In this document: piece after piece, positions 1-8,886 of the stretch
Numbering within the stretch: position 1 is the first letter of the stretch
Layout of the letters: each line of letters starts with the position of its first letter
Origin: JAQBYK01 sp964499425
Lineage (GTDB): Bacteria > Patescibacteriota > Gracilibacteria > UBA1369 > LOWO2-01-FULL-3
Reading direction: 5' to 3'
DNA length: 26,726 nucleotides
Assembly (NCBI GenBank): GCA_964499425.1
Contig: CAZCLD010000012.1
Span: 1 to 26,726 of the forward strand
Made by a program: the position numbers and the translations under genes
Notes under the pieces: generated by a model
The model's input: only the letters and a program-made list of their open reading frames with translations
Database searches by the model: none
Told to the model about the DNA's origin: nothing

Positions 1-1
1 G

Positions 2-1402
2 TCGGCTTTGGAATACGGACGCGATTTCGACTTTAATAGACCTTTTTTCGAACAGTTTAATGAGCTATGGGAGGAAGTACCAAAGCTGAACCTAATAGTT
101 TTGGGGGATAACGAAAACAGCGATTTTACCCACGACAATTATCGCCTCAAAAACTGCTATCTTGTTTTTGATGGAGAGCAAGCCAAGGATTGTCAATATG
201 GTGAGACATTCGTAAAGATCCGTGATTGCATGGATTTCTGGTACATGCAAAATTGTGAGCTCTGCTATGAGTGTATGAATTGCTACGATTGTTATAACGT
301 AAGTTTCTCAAGCTACTGTCATAATTGTCAGGATTCAGGATTTTTGATTGATTGCACAGGGTGTAAGAATTGTTTCGGATGTTCTAACCTCAAGCAAAAG
401 CAATATCATATCGGCAACAAGCCATATTCCAAGGAGGAATATGAAAAAATACTTAGCACATATAATCTCAGAAGCTACGATTTCCTGGAAAAACTCAAAA
501 AGGATAGTGACAAATTCTATAAAACGCTTCCCAAAAAATTCATGCGTGGCTTGATGAACGAAAATGTCACAGGAGACAACCTCAGCAATTGTAAGGACAC
601 ATTTGATTCATACGATTGCAGGGATACACGGGATTGTCGATATTGTACAAACGTCCAACTGTCAGCTCAGGATTGCTATGACATTGATATATGGGGAGAC
701 AATCTTAAACGTGCCGTCGACTGCGATTGTGTGGGGGCAGGAGGGGAGAACATAATTGCTTCCTACTATGCTGCCATTGGTGGGAGTAACATCTTTCATT
801 CGGCTTTTTGCTTCAGGAATAGCCATAACATTTTGGGGTCTGTCGGCTTGATTCAAAAGAAGAATTGCATCCTTAACAAACAATATTCAGAGGAAGATTA
901 TAAAGAGCTCAGTAAGCGCATAATTGAACACATGAAAAAAACCGGCGAGTGGGGAGAATTCTTCCCTACCTCTATGTCGGCTTATGGATATAACGAAACT
1001 GTCGCTAACGATTATTTCCCAATGACAAGAGAGGAAGCCCTCGCACGGGGATATAAATGGAAAGATCCTGACCCAAAAGATTATTTGCCGCAATCCTGCG
1101 AAATCCCAGATAGCATAGATGATGTTTTGGACACCATCTTAAATGAGGTTCTTGCATGTGCACAATGCGGAAGAAACTACAAAATCCAAGACGCTGAACT
1201 CCGCTTTCTAAAAAAGAGGGGATTCCCTATTCCTCGCAAATGCTACAACTGTCGTCACGAAGATCGCATGAAAAAGCGTAATCCAAGGAGATTATGGGGA
1301 AGACAGTGTTTTAAGTGCAATACAGAAATCAAGACAACTTACGATCCAAATCGCCCTGAAAAGGTCTATTGCGAAAAATGCTATCTAGAAATTAAGGCTT
1401 AG
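2..1402 (+). CDS. Cysteine-rich modular zinc-ribbon-like protein, paralogue 1 (5' partial)
   Basis: This is an unrecognised function. The reading frame is open to the window edge. A TTG at position 8 could be read as a start, but the residues before and after it align with the interior of paralogue 2 (ALEYGRDFDFNRPFFEQF against AGDYAQDIDWDKPFFDQF), so roughly 100 N-terminal residues probably lie outside the window. The visible 464 residues hold 32 cysteines. The order is: a Cys-repeat block rich in CxxC steps (for example ELCYECMNCYDC), a 'KQYHIGNKPYSKEEYE' motif, a second weaker Cys block, a second copy of that motif (ILNKQYSEEDY), an EWGEFFP...YNETVANDYFP segment, and a C-terminal metal-ribbon unit (CAQCGR, then CYNC, CFKC and CEKC). 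Its TAG stop abuts the mutL stop on the other strand. I infer metal binding. No catalytic motif is visible. Confidence 0.85.
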   Translation, partial: SALEYGRDFDFNRPFFEQFNELWEEVPKLNLIVLGDNENSDFTHDNYRLKNCYLVFDGEQAKDCQYGETFVKIRDCMDFWYMQNCELCYECMNCYDCYNVSFSSYCHNCQDSGFLIDCTGCKNCFGCSNLKQKQYHIGNKPYSKEEYEKILSTYNLRSYDFLEKLKKDSDKFYKTLPKKFMRGLMNENVTGDNLSNCKDTFDSYDCRDTRDCRYCTNVQLSAQDCYDIDIWGDNLKRAVDCDCVGAGGENIIASYYAAIGGSNIFHSAFCFRNSHNILGSVGLIQKKNCILNKQYSEEDYKELSKRIIEHMKKTGEWGEFFPTSMSAYGYNETVANDYFPMTREEALARGYKWKDPDPKDYLPQSCEIPDSIDDVLDTILNEVLACAQCGRNYKIQDAELRFLKKRGFPIPRKCYNCRHEDRMKKRNPRRLWGRQCFKCNTEIKTTYDPNRPEKVYCEKCYLEIKA

Positions 1403-3148
1403 TTACTTCCGTCCAAACATCTTCTCGAGCTCACTTAAGGTGAGGGAAACCATCGTGGGTCTGCCATGAGGACAAGTATAAGGCCTTTTTAGCTTTTCCA
1501 TCTGTAAAATCAAAGCTTGCATTTCATCGAGTCGCAAACCTTGGCCAAATTTAATGGCACTACGACAGGACATGTAAGTGAGGATTTCTTCTATCTTACC
1601 CTGCATATTACTAGGGGGCTTTTCGTTTTGTAGGTCATCTAATACCCCCTTAATAACTGTATCAATGTCCTCCCCTGATAAACAACTGGGCACAGCTTGG
1701 ATTACAAAACTCTTGCCACCAAATGGCTCAATTTCAAAACCCAATCCATCAAAAATCGTCTGATTTTCTTTAATCAACGCCACCTCATCACTTGAAAACT
1801 CAATTTGTTGAGGAACAAGAAGTGCCTGTACTGATTTTTCCTGCTTCTCGAACTGATCCATTAGTTGTTCAAAGCGAACTCTTTCATGGGCCGCATGTTG
1901 ATCAAACAAAACCAGTCCATCCTCTGATTGTGCAACGATATAGGAATCAGCTATTTGGGTAATCGCTTTGATCCTAGGCTCATGAAGCCCTGCAGAATCA
2001 CGATCCACCATGGTCTTTTTCGAAAACTCCATTGCATCTTTGGCGTTCATCTCTTGATTTGCACTTTTTCCTGGTGAAAAATCCATCTTGGGTTGTTGCA
2101 TCTTTGGCAAGCTATCACTCATATAATGCCGTGATTCACTAAAGCCTTTTGGCATCAAGTTAGCCTTCTCAAGGGCAGAGGAAACAGCGCCATACACTCT
2201 TTTAACAAGTGCTTGTTGATCTTCAAAACGTACTTCAATCTTACGCGGATGCACATTCACATCAATCAAACTCGGATCAATCTTTATATTCAATATAAAA
2301 ACCGGCTTTTTATTCTCCATCAACATAGAATGATAAGCCGCCTTTATCCTATGAGCTAAGAGGTGATGTTGGATAGCCCTACCATTCACAAAAACATATT
2401 GATGGGAGGAAGTACTGCGACTAAGCAAGGGTTTTCCAGCAAACCCGTCCATCTGAAAATCACTCCCACCATAAAAAATCGGTAGCATAGCATCAGCAGT
2501 TGCAGCACCAAAAACATCTGAAACACGGGAAATTAGATCTGTAACTCTGGCAAAATCAGAGACCACCTTCCCATTATGGATTAGTTTTAAGGCCATCTCT
2601 GGATGAGCTAGGGCAATAGTATTAAAAAGCCCGCTGATATGGCTAAACTCAGTGCTATCCTTTTTCAAATATTTCTGTCTAGCTGGAGTATTAAAGAATA
2701 AATCAAAAACCTCGACCACAGTCCCGCGATTCATCCCGGTGTCAGCAATATTCCTTATTTCTCCACCCTCACAATCAATCTGAGATCCACCAATATCATC
2801 ATCATTCTTACTTTTTATAGTTAATTTAGAAACCGAAGCGATACTTGCCAGAGCCTCACCCCTAAAACCCATGGTTGAAATTGCCCAAAGGTCTTTCTCC
2901 TCAGAAATCTTACTTGTTGCATGCCTTTGTAAGGCTAACTGCAGATCATCTCGTGACATTCCCTGTCCATTGTCTGTGACTTTTGTGAAAGCCTTCCCGC
3001 CATTTTTCACTTCTACCACAATGCTACTCGCACCAGCATCAATAGAGTTTTCCACTAACTCCTTCACAACCGAAGCAGGCCGCTCAACCACTTCACCAGC
3101 GGCAATTTGATTAACCAAATTTTCTGGAAGAATTTTTATAATAGACAT
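1403..3148 (-). CDS. mutL: DNA mismatch repair protein MutL (endonuclease type)
   Basis: MutL is the GHKL-ATPase matchmaker of mismatch repair, recruited by MutS. The 581 residues carry the N-terminal ATPase motifs: KELVENSIDAGA with E30 and N34, DNGQGM at about 59-64, and GFRGEAL at 94-100. A low-conservation linker spans about 325-390. The C-terminal dimerisation domain contains the complete nicking-endonuclease motif DQHA-x2-E-x4-E (416-428), plus SCRSAIK (527-533) and CPHGRP (559-564), which line the metal site in MutH-independent MutL proteins. By family knowledge it should therefore nick DNA itself. It lies just downstream of the lipoprotein gene and two genes after mutS. A TATAAT box sits 9 nt before the ATG, so a nearly leaderless transcript of its own is possible. 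Confidence 0.97.
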   Translation of the reverse strand: MSIIKILPENLVNQIAAGEVVERPASVVKELVENSIDAGASSIVVEVKNGGKAFTKVTDNGQGMSRDDLQLALQRHATSKISEEKDLWAISTMGFRGEALASIASVSKLTIKSKNDDDIGGSQIDCEGGEIRNIADTGMNRGTVVEVFDLFFNTPARQKYLKKDSTEFSHISGLFNTIALAHPEMALKLIHNGKVVSDFARVTDLISRVSDVFGAATADAMLPIFYGGSDFQMDGFAGKPLLSRSTSSHQYVFVNGRAIQHHLLAHRIKAAYHSMLMENKKPVFILNIKIDPSLIDVNVHPRKIEVRFEDQQALVKRVYGAVSSALEKANLMPKGFSESRHYMSDSLPKMQQPKMDFSPGKSANQEMNAKDAMEFSKKTMVDRDSAGLHEPRIKAITQIADSYIVAQSEDGLVLFDQHAAHERVRFEQLMDQFEKQEKSVQALLVPQQIEFSSDEVALIKENQTIFDGLGFEIEPFGGKSFVIQAVPSCLSGEDIDTVIKGVLDDLQNEKPPSNMQGKIEEILTYMSCRSAIKFGQGLRLDEMQALILQMEKLKRPYTCPHGRPTMVSLTLSELEKMFGRK

Positions 3149-3157
3149 CGGACGCCC

Positions 3158-3163
3158 ATTATA
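3158..3163 (-). promoter_or_regulatory. Possible -10 box of mutL
   Basis: A perfect TATAAT on the minus strand ends 9 nt before the mutL ATG, just outside the lipoprotein stop codon. The -35 region at the expected distance is poor (ATGGAC). If used, the transcript would start within a few bases of the start codon. Confidence 0.35.
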
Positions 3164-3170
3164 CTAAATC

Positions 3171-4586
3171 TTAATAATAAGTCCATTCCCCGCTATTTTC
3201 TCCTTCGGAAACGTTGTAGCCATAGGACTTTTTCAGCGTAATTTTATTTTGAACAAAATTATAATCGTAGTAATAAGTGGCGGCAAATCCGGCATCTCCC
3301 AATACACCTGTGATAGGAATGATGTTCCCACTTCTTTTTCCAAACTCTGTCATTTGGCCGTAGCAACCACTATTCTCAACATTAGTAAAGGACGCAACCG
3401 ACAATTTCTTGGTGTCAGTCTCATATTTGAAGGCCTTTCCAACAGCACAATAATCACCAGATACTAGCCCTACAACAAGACCATCATCACTTGAATAACA
3501 CATTTCTTGTACTTCATTGTCATAGCCTTGAGAGACAAGATAGGCTACCGCATTTGTGAAATCGCTATACCAACTTTTCCCAGCATATTTTGACATACCT
3601 CCACATCCATCGAACTCGGTGGTGACAAAGTCGATATATCCACCAAAGCTTATATCTACGGTAGCGGTTTTTGCAGAACCATCGTCAAAATAGGCATCAA
3701 ACTGATAGGAATTCTGGCCCTGAGCAAGATTTCCCCAATCTATACTGGCCCTATAAACAAACTCATTGTCACCATTTTCGTGGTCTTTGAGTTGATAGAC
3801 GTCGCCAGTACTCGCAGTCACAACAATTTTATCGGCATTTTCTGAAACAGAACCTTTGAACTCTATCGGTGCAGTATCAAAATTAGCACCAGAAAGGGGA
3901 GAATCTAGAGTGATATAATTTCCACCTTGATAGAATTTCAATGTAATTTCCGTAGATTCCTTAGAACCATCTTCGAAATGGGCAATAAACTTATAGGTAT
4001 TATCTCCTACTGCCAAATTATCCCAAGCAACTTTCGCACGATAACTAAACGTTTCATCCCCGGCTTCAAAATCCTTTAAGGTGTAGGTGTCTGTGTAAAA
4101 TCCACCAATATCGCTCCCACCGTCAGCCTCAACTACAATCTTTGTTGTATTCGGTGAGACCTCTCCTTCGAATTCCATTGGTTCAACACTGAAAGTGTAT
4201 CCATCAGAAGGCGAGTCCAAGGTGATAAAACTGTCGCCTTGATAAGTAGGAACTATCTCGACTTCTTTCTCAGGTTCAGCATCACTGTCGTCATCCTCAT
4301 CCTCGTCCTCATCCTCGTCCTCGTCATCCTCATCCTCGTCCTCATCCTCGTCCTCCTCGTCCTCGTCATCCTCGTCGTCGTCCTCATCCTCATCCTCATC
4401 CTCATCCTCATCCTCGTCGTCCTCATCTCCACTCAATTCATCAATTTTATTTTTTAGGTCACTAAGTTCTTCCTCCTCAGTTTTATCCGGTTCAACAGCT
4501 GGGTCATCACCTCCTGGAATGAATTTACAACCAGAAAATACTAACGCCAAGAACAGGCTTAGCAAAATTGCTGCAATCTTTTTCAT
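3171..4586 (-). CDS. Acidic Ig-repeat lipoprotein
   Basis: This is a surface lipoprotein of unknown role, 471 residues long. The N-terminus is a type II signal peptide (KK, a hydrophobic stretch, then VFSGC with lipidated Cys20). It is followed by an acidic linker with an almost pure Asp/Glu run at about residues 54-100. Two homologous beta-sandwich repeats of about 100 residues follow (about 117-220 and 221-316). Each opens with 'ITLDSP' and continues with an 'EF.G.VS' element, KIVV, YRA..W.NLA.G.N.Y and a final acidic DGS turn. They resemble bacterial Ig-like domains. The last 155 residues hold several Cys (GCGG, EMCYSS, DYCAVG, SGCYGQ) and aromatic residues, and I recognise no family. It lies between mutS and mutL, but nothing suggests a repair role. 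A TATACT box lies 13 nt before the ATG. Confidence 0.88.
   Translation of the reverse strand: MKKIAAILLSLFLALVFSGCKFIPGGDDPAVEPDKTEEEELSDLKNKIDELSGDEDDEDEDEDEDEDEDDDEDDEDEEDEDEDEDEDDEDEDEDEDEDDDSDAEPEKEVEIVPTYQGDSFITLDSPSDGYTFSVEPMEFEGEVSPNTTKIVVEADGGSDIGGFYTDTYTLKDFEAGDETFSYRAKVAWDNLAVGDNTYKFIAHFEDGSKESTEITLKFYQGGNYITLDSPLSGANFDTAPIEFKGSVSENADKIVVTASTGDVYQLKDHENGDNEFVYRASIDWGNLAQGQNSYQFDAYFDDGSAKTATVDISFGGYIDFVTTEFDGCGGMSKYAGKSWYSDFTNAVAYLVSQGYDNEVQEMCYSSDDGLVVGLVSGDYCAVGKAFKYETDTKKLSVASFTNVENSGCYGQMTEFGKRSGNIIPITGVLGDAGFAATYYYDYNFVQNKITLKKSYGYNVSEGENSGEWTYY
4286..4428 (-). repeat. GAN-codon microsatellite encoding a poly-Asp/Glu tract
   Basis: This stretch is almost entirely made of TCC, TCA and TCG triplets on the plus strand (GAG, GAT, GAC and GAA codons when read), often as a hexamer TCCTCA or TCCTCG. 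It encodes about 47 consecutive acidic residues just after the lipid anchor. Unit changes of 3 or 6 bp keep the frame, so tract length may vary between cells or strains. Confidence 0.9.
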
Positions 4587-4657
4587 GATATTTTTTTAAA
4601 GTATAAAAGAATAAGGGCAGAATCGAAAAGAATGCTAGCAGATTTATTGCAAATATT

Positions 4658-7192
4658 CTACAAATTTCTCTTCTTCAAATCACTTAATTTTTGTAGAGCC
4701 TCCATTGGAGTAATTTTGTCTATGTCTAGATTCTCCAGTTCTTTTGCCAAGCCCATATGCTTCCGCTCTTTTTTCTCAGCAAAAAGCCCCATCTGACCCG
4801 GGCTGATCTTGGTTTTCTTTATATGTCTTGTTTCAAGCTCACTCAGGACACCACGTGCACGACTAATCAAATCCACTGGCAAACCAGCAAGCTTAGCCAC
4901 CTCAATACCATAACTCTTATCTACACCCCCCGCGACAACTTTGTAGAGAAAAACCACCCCCTCTGCCTCATTTTCACGTACCGCAACACTTCGGTTACTT
5001 GCTTTGCCAAGACGATCCGCCAATTCAATCAATTCGTGATAATGAGTAGCGAAAAGCGTTCTAGCAGCAATATTCTCGTGAATATACTCCATAATGGCCC
5101 AGGCAATACTCACTCCATCATAGGTCGAAGTTCCTCGACCAATTTCATCTAGAATAACTAGGCTTTTCTCAGTTGCGCTGTTAAGAATATAAGAGGCTTC
5201 AGTCATCTCTACCATGAAAGTACTTTCACCTCCAGCCAGATTATCTGAAGCGCCAACCCTGGTAAAGATTCTGTCGACCAACCCAATCTTAGCGCTCTGA
5301 GCTGGGACAAAACTCCCAATTTGAGCCATCAAGACAATGAGAGCAACCTGCCTGAGATAAGTAGACTTGCCCCCCATATTTGGGCCAGTAATCAGCTGAA
5401 ATTTTACCGATTCATCAAAATTACAATCATTCGGTACAAAATCGCGAGCAAAGGTCATTTGTTCAACAACTGGATGGCGACCACCACAAATTTCCAGGCC
5501 ATTATCCACAATCTCTGGCTTCACATAATTATTCTTAACAGCAATGTAAGCCAGACTAGAGACCACATCCAGCTCTGCGACAGTTCTGGCAATTTGCTGG
5601 ATTTCCTTAATTCTCTTTACAACATCCATGCGAACACCATAAAAGAGTTCATATTCTAATTCCTTAATTCTGTCCTCCGCATTCAGTACTTTTTCTTCAT
5701 ATTCTTTCAGCTCAGGAATAATAAATCGTACCGCATTCACCAAAGTCTGTTTCCGAATATAGTCTTGCGGTACATCGTTCAAGTTGGACTTGCTAATTTC
5801 GATATAGTATCCAAAAACCTTGTTGAATTTGACTTTTAAGGAAGAAATGCCGGTTCGGTTTATTTCTCTTTCTTGCAGATCTTTTATAAAGCCCTTGCCT
5901 TCAGTACTGATTGACTGCAATGCATCCAATTCCTTGTTAAAGCCAGGCTTGATCATACCGCCCTCTCTCACAGTAGCTGCCGGCTGTTCTAGAATTGCCA
6001 CTTCAATCAGATCAACCAAGTCATTTAGAGGCGTCAATTTAAAGGGAAGGCCTTTGATTAGCAATTTCAATTCAGGAATGATCTCAAGTGATTGTTTTAT
6101 TGCAACAAGATCTCTCGCATTACCTGTTCCTAGACTAAGTCGACTTAGTAATCGTTCAATATCATAAATTTTGCCCAAGGTTTCTCGTATGTCCCTGAGT
6201 AAAGATGAATTCTTATAAAAAACCTCGACTTTATTTAAGCGCTGCTCAATTTCCGCCTTTTCCAGCAGGGGATGTAGTAGCCATTTTCTCATAAGTCTGC
6301 CACCCATCGAGGAAACAGTCTGATCCAAGACAGAAATCAAGCTTCCTTCTTTCTTCCCTTCACTACTTGTAAAGAATAACTCCAAATTGCGAATCAAAGC
6401 CTCATCCAGAGGCATAAATTGAGATAGTTCATAAAAAGAAATTTTCCTGACATGCTTTAAATCTACTTTCTGGGTATCCTTTAGATATTCAAGAAGGTTT
6501 GCGGAAACCGATATTGCCAAATTTTTATTCTCAATTCCAAAGACCTTGAGGGATTTTAGCTCAAAATGTTTCTTTAATGACTTTTCACTTTCGCCCAAGT
6601 AACAAAAAGGGAAAATATGAATCTCGCTCATCCTGCTAAACAGTACTTTCAAGTGATCAATCAATTCTTCTGAACAAATGCACTCAGCAGGTCTAACTCT
6701 CATCAACTCAGATTCAAGATCTTTAACCGAGGAGATTTCTGTGACCCTGAATTCACCTGTAGTAAGGTCGCTATAAGCAAAGCCAAAACCAGACTTATCA
6801 GCAACAATACAAGATACGTAGTTGTTAGTTTTTTGGTCTAGAATACTATCATCAAAGGTCGTGCCAGGAGTGACTACACGGATTACCTCGCGTTGAACTA
6901 TACCTTTCCCATCAGGCTTGGTGACTTGATCACAAATCGCCACTTTCTTGCCTGCGGCAGTGAGTTTAGGCAAATAGTTATCAACCGCATGAAATGGTAC
7001 GCCACACATTGGAGCTTTCTCAAGCGCTCCCTTGTTTCGCGAAGTCAGAGTAATCTGTAAAATCTTACTGGCGGTCACCGCATCTTCAAAAAACATTTCA
7101 TAAAAGTCCCCAAGCCGATACATCAGAATGCAGTCCTGATATTTGGTCTTAATCTCCTTGTATTGCGCCATCATCGGCGTTAGTTTTGCCAT
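4658..7192 (-). CDS. mutS: DNA mismatch repair protein MutS
   Basis: MutS recognises mismatches and is a member of the ABC ATPase superfamily. At 844 residues it is close to the usual MutS1 length. The N-terminal mismatch-reading motif is present (GDFYEMF, with Phe30 and Glu32). Connector, lever and clamp regions follow. The ATPase core has the P-loop GPNMGGKST (603-611), the ordered segment with GGESTFMVEM, and Walker B LDEIGRGTSTYDG. A short C-terminal helical tail follows. The start is supported by an AGAGGG ribosome-binding sequence a few bases before the ATG, one of the clearer ones in the window. It lies 33 nt downstream of cysteine-rich paralogue 2 on the same strand and upstream of mutL, so the two mismatch-repair genes are near neighbours. 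Confidence 0.98.
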   Translation of the reverse strand: MAKLTPMMAQYKEIKTKYQDCILMYRLGDFYEMFFEDAVTASKILQITLTSRNKGALEKAPMCGVPFHAVDNYLPKLTAAGKKVAICDQVTKPDGKGIVQREVIRVVTPGTTFDDSILDQKTNNYVSCIVADKSGFGFAYSDLTTGEFRVTEISSVKDLESELMRVRPAECICSEELIDHLKVLFSRMSEIHIFPFCYLGESEKSLKKHFELKSLKVFGIENKNLAISVSANLLEYLKDTQKVDLKHVRKISFYELSQFMPLDEALIRNLELFFTSSEGKKEGSLISVLDQTVSSMGGRLMRKWLLHPLLEKAEIEQRLNKVEVFYKNSSLLRDIRETLGKIYDIERLLSRLSLGTGNARDLVAIKQSLEIIPELKLLIKGLPFKLTPLNDLVDLIEVAILEQPAATVREGGMIKPGFNKELDALQSISTEGKGFIKDLQEREINRTGISSLKVKFNKVFGYYIEISKSNLNDVPQDYIRKQTLVNAVRFIIPELKEYEEKVLNAEDRIKELEYELFYGVRMDVVKRIKEIQQIARTVAELDVVSSLAYIAVKNNYVKPEIVDNGLEICGGRHPVVEQMTFARDFVPNDCNFDESVKFQLITGPNMGGKSTYLRQVALIVLMAQIGSFVPAQSAKIGLVDRIFTRVGASDNLAGGESTFMVEMTEASYILNSATEKSLVILDEIGRGTSTYDGVSIAWAIMEYIHENIAARTLFATHYHELIELADRLGKASNRSVAVRENEAEGVVFLYKVVAGGVDKSYGIEVAKLAGLPVDLISRARGVLSELETRHIKKTKISPGQMGLFAEKKERKHMGLAKELENLDIDKITPMEALQKLSDLKKRNL

Positions 7193-7225
7193 AAATGCCC
7201 TCTAGCGGATCACCATTCTACCACC

Positions 7226-8884
7226 TCAATAGATCGTATCCAAATAGCATTTTTCACACAGAACCCGAAGCGTAGTGGAGGGTTTCTTAGCGCTACCGAC
7301 AATCGGATAGGAACTCAATATTTTTTGACTACAATTGTCACATGATCTCTCGTTAATCTCATAGGGCAAGCGTTTAGCCAACCTTGCCTTATGCCTTTCA
7401 TTAAAGTGCTTGCGCGGTACTGGTACTTTCATGCGCTTATAAAAGCGCAGTTCTGCTGGAGTAATCTTATAATTCCGACCACTAACTTCACATGCCAACA
7501 CTTTAGTGCAAATATCATCCGGCACCTGGCCAATATCATGAGGGACCTGGTAATCCGAAGGTCCAAATTCAGATTTGTCCTCTTCTCGCCACCTGTACCC
7601 CCTCTTTAGAGCCTCTTCACGGCTCAAAGGAAAATAATCCTGCGCAACTGTCTCATTATAAGCAAAAGGCGAATATTTAACTGGGAAGAATTCTCCCCAC
7701 TCGCCATGTTTCTCCATTAACTTTATCAGGCGCGGAATAATTCCCTCATATTCTTCCTTCTTGTATTGCTTATTCAAAATGCAATATTGCTTATCGCGCA
7801 GACCCGCGCAACCAAAACAGTTTTTTAAATTTGTCACATAATCACAGTAAAAAATCTCACTACACCCATAGGGTAACGCAGAAAAAAGCGACTTATAATT
7901 TCGATAATTACCCAGATGCTCATAACAAAGCTCATTCTCCTCAGTATAATTCATGTCATAACAATCCTTGCTTGTTGTAGTCTGAATATTATATGAACAA
8001 TCCTCGTTCTCCGTGATCTGAAAACAGTTAAAGCAATTTTTGCTATTGAAAATATAATTTCCACTAACATTTTCACAATTTAGACTAACCATCGCTAGAT
8101 GAGGGTGCTTTGCCTTTAGCTTACTCAATTTTGTCTCAACCTCCTCAACTTTATCCTTATCACAAAAGGAAAACTCCTTCATGTACTTTTCATATTTTTC
8201 GCGTCCAACTTCTTCGTTAAATAAACAATACTGCTTTTTGCGCAATCCCGTGCAACCAAAACAATCTCGACATCCCTTCAAGTCATAGGAGAAGAAACAA
8301 TCATTGCTTTGATAACACTCTTGCAAATATGCGCAGTGATAGAGCTCTTCGCAATCAATACATTCATAGCAGAACTCAGATTTCCGCACCAAAAAGCAAT
8401 CAACACAATCCTTTGAATAGTAAGGATTCCCGTACATGCAATCTTCTATGAAAATAGAACCAAAACAAAGATAACAATTTTTGATATCTCCAACATAATT
8501 ACAGAAATCAGAGTTTTCAGCATTAGTGAAAATCGCCAAATTCGCACGCGGAACCTTCTTCTGTAATTCAAAAAATTGATCAAAGAACGGTTTGTCCCAG
8601 TCAATATCTTGGGCATAGTCGCCGGCGTTCCATTTGTCACTCAACCACTCTTCTTTAGTGTAAACCGGATAGGGGAGGTCAAAGTGATACATCGAAATCA
8701 TTGTATCTCCAGACATATCCGACTTCCGCCTATACAGATTCCGTTCATTTCTAATAGCCATCCTTCTGCGTACTCTCTCTCTTGGACATAAAGTCGGCTC
8801 AGGTACACCCAGGCGCTTGTAGTATTCTAAATCACGCTCAGAAATCTCAAACACCTCACCACTAATTGAACAGGTTTTCTTCAT
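7226..8884 (-). CDS. Cysteine-rich modular zinc-ribbon-like protein, paralogue 2 (full length)
   Basis: This is the only complete member of the three-gene family here: 552 residues with 36 Cys, function unknown. The N-terminal unit (CSISGEVFEIS, then YYKRLGVPEPTLCP) resembles the probable zinc-ribbon pattern CxxCG..F.....E...Y...G.P..C..C, with some Cys replaced. Two Cys-repeat blocks follow, each closed by the same motif: CTGLRKKQYCLFNEE at about 225 and CAGLRDKQYCILNKQY at about 390. Next come EWGEFFP and YNETVAQDYFP segments, then a C-terminal ribbon (LACEVSGRNYKI, DNC, CEKC). The ATG at 8884 lies 2 nt after the stop of paralogue 3. An in-frame ATG at 8911 would overlap paralogue 3 and add nine residues, so I prefer 8884. 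Translational coupling with paralogue 3 is likely, and mutS follows 33 nt later. Confidence 0.88.
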   Translation of the reverse strand: MKKTCSISGEVFEISERDLEYYKRLGVPEPTLCPRERVRRRMAIRNERNLYRRKSDMSGDTMISMYHFDLPYPVYTKEEWLSDKWNAGDYAQDIDWDKPFFDQFFELQKKVPRANLAIFTNAENSDFCNYVGDIKNCYLCFGSIFIEDCMYGNPYYSKDCVDCFLVRKSEFCYECIDCEELYHCAYLQECYQSNDCFFSYDLKGCRDCFGCTGLRKKQYCLFNEEVGREKYEKYMKEFSFCDKDKVEEVETKLSKLKAKHPHLAMVSLNCENVSGNYIFNSKNCFNCFQITENEDCSYNIQTTTSKDCYDMNYTEENELCYEHLGNYRNYKSLFSALPYGCSEIFYCDYVTNLKNCFGCAGLRDKQYCILNKQYKKEEYEGIIPRLIKLMEKHGEWGEFFPVKYSPFAYNETVAQDYFPLSREEALKRGYRWREEDKSEFGPSDYQVPHDIGQVPDDICTKVLACEVSGRNYKITPAELRFYKRMKVPVPRKHFNERHKARLAKRLPYEINERSCDNCSQKILSSYPIVGSAKKPSTTLRVLCEKCYLDTIY

Positions 8885-8886
8885 AT

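Noticed and set aside
1430..1444. CTCAC-N5-GTGAG inverted repeat resembling the lexA half-sites
   Set aside because: It lies inside the 3' coding end of mutL, lacks the 6-nt spacing and the sixth base of each arm, and has no promoter nearby.
4239..4457. Plus-strand ORF over the acidic tract
   Set aside because: It is the antisense of the Asp/Glu codons and yields a meaningless Ile/Leu/Val run.
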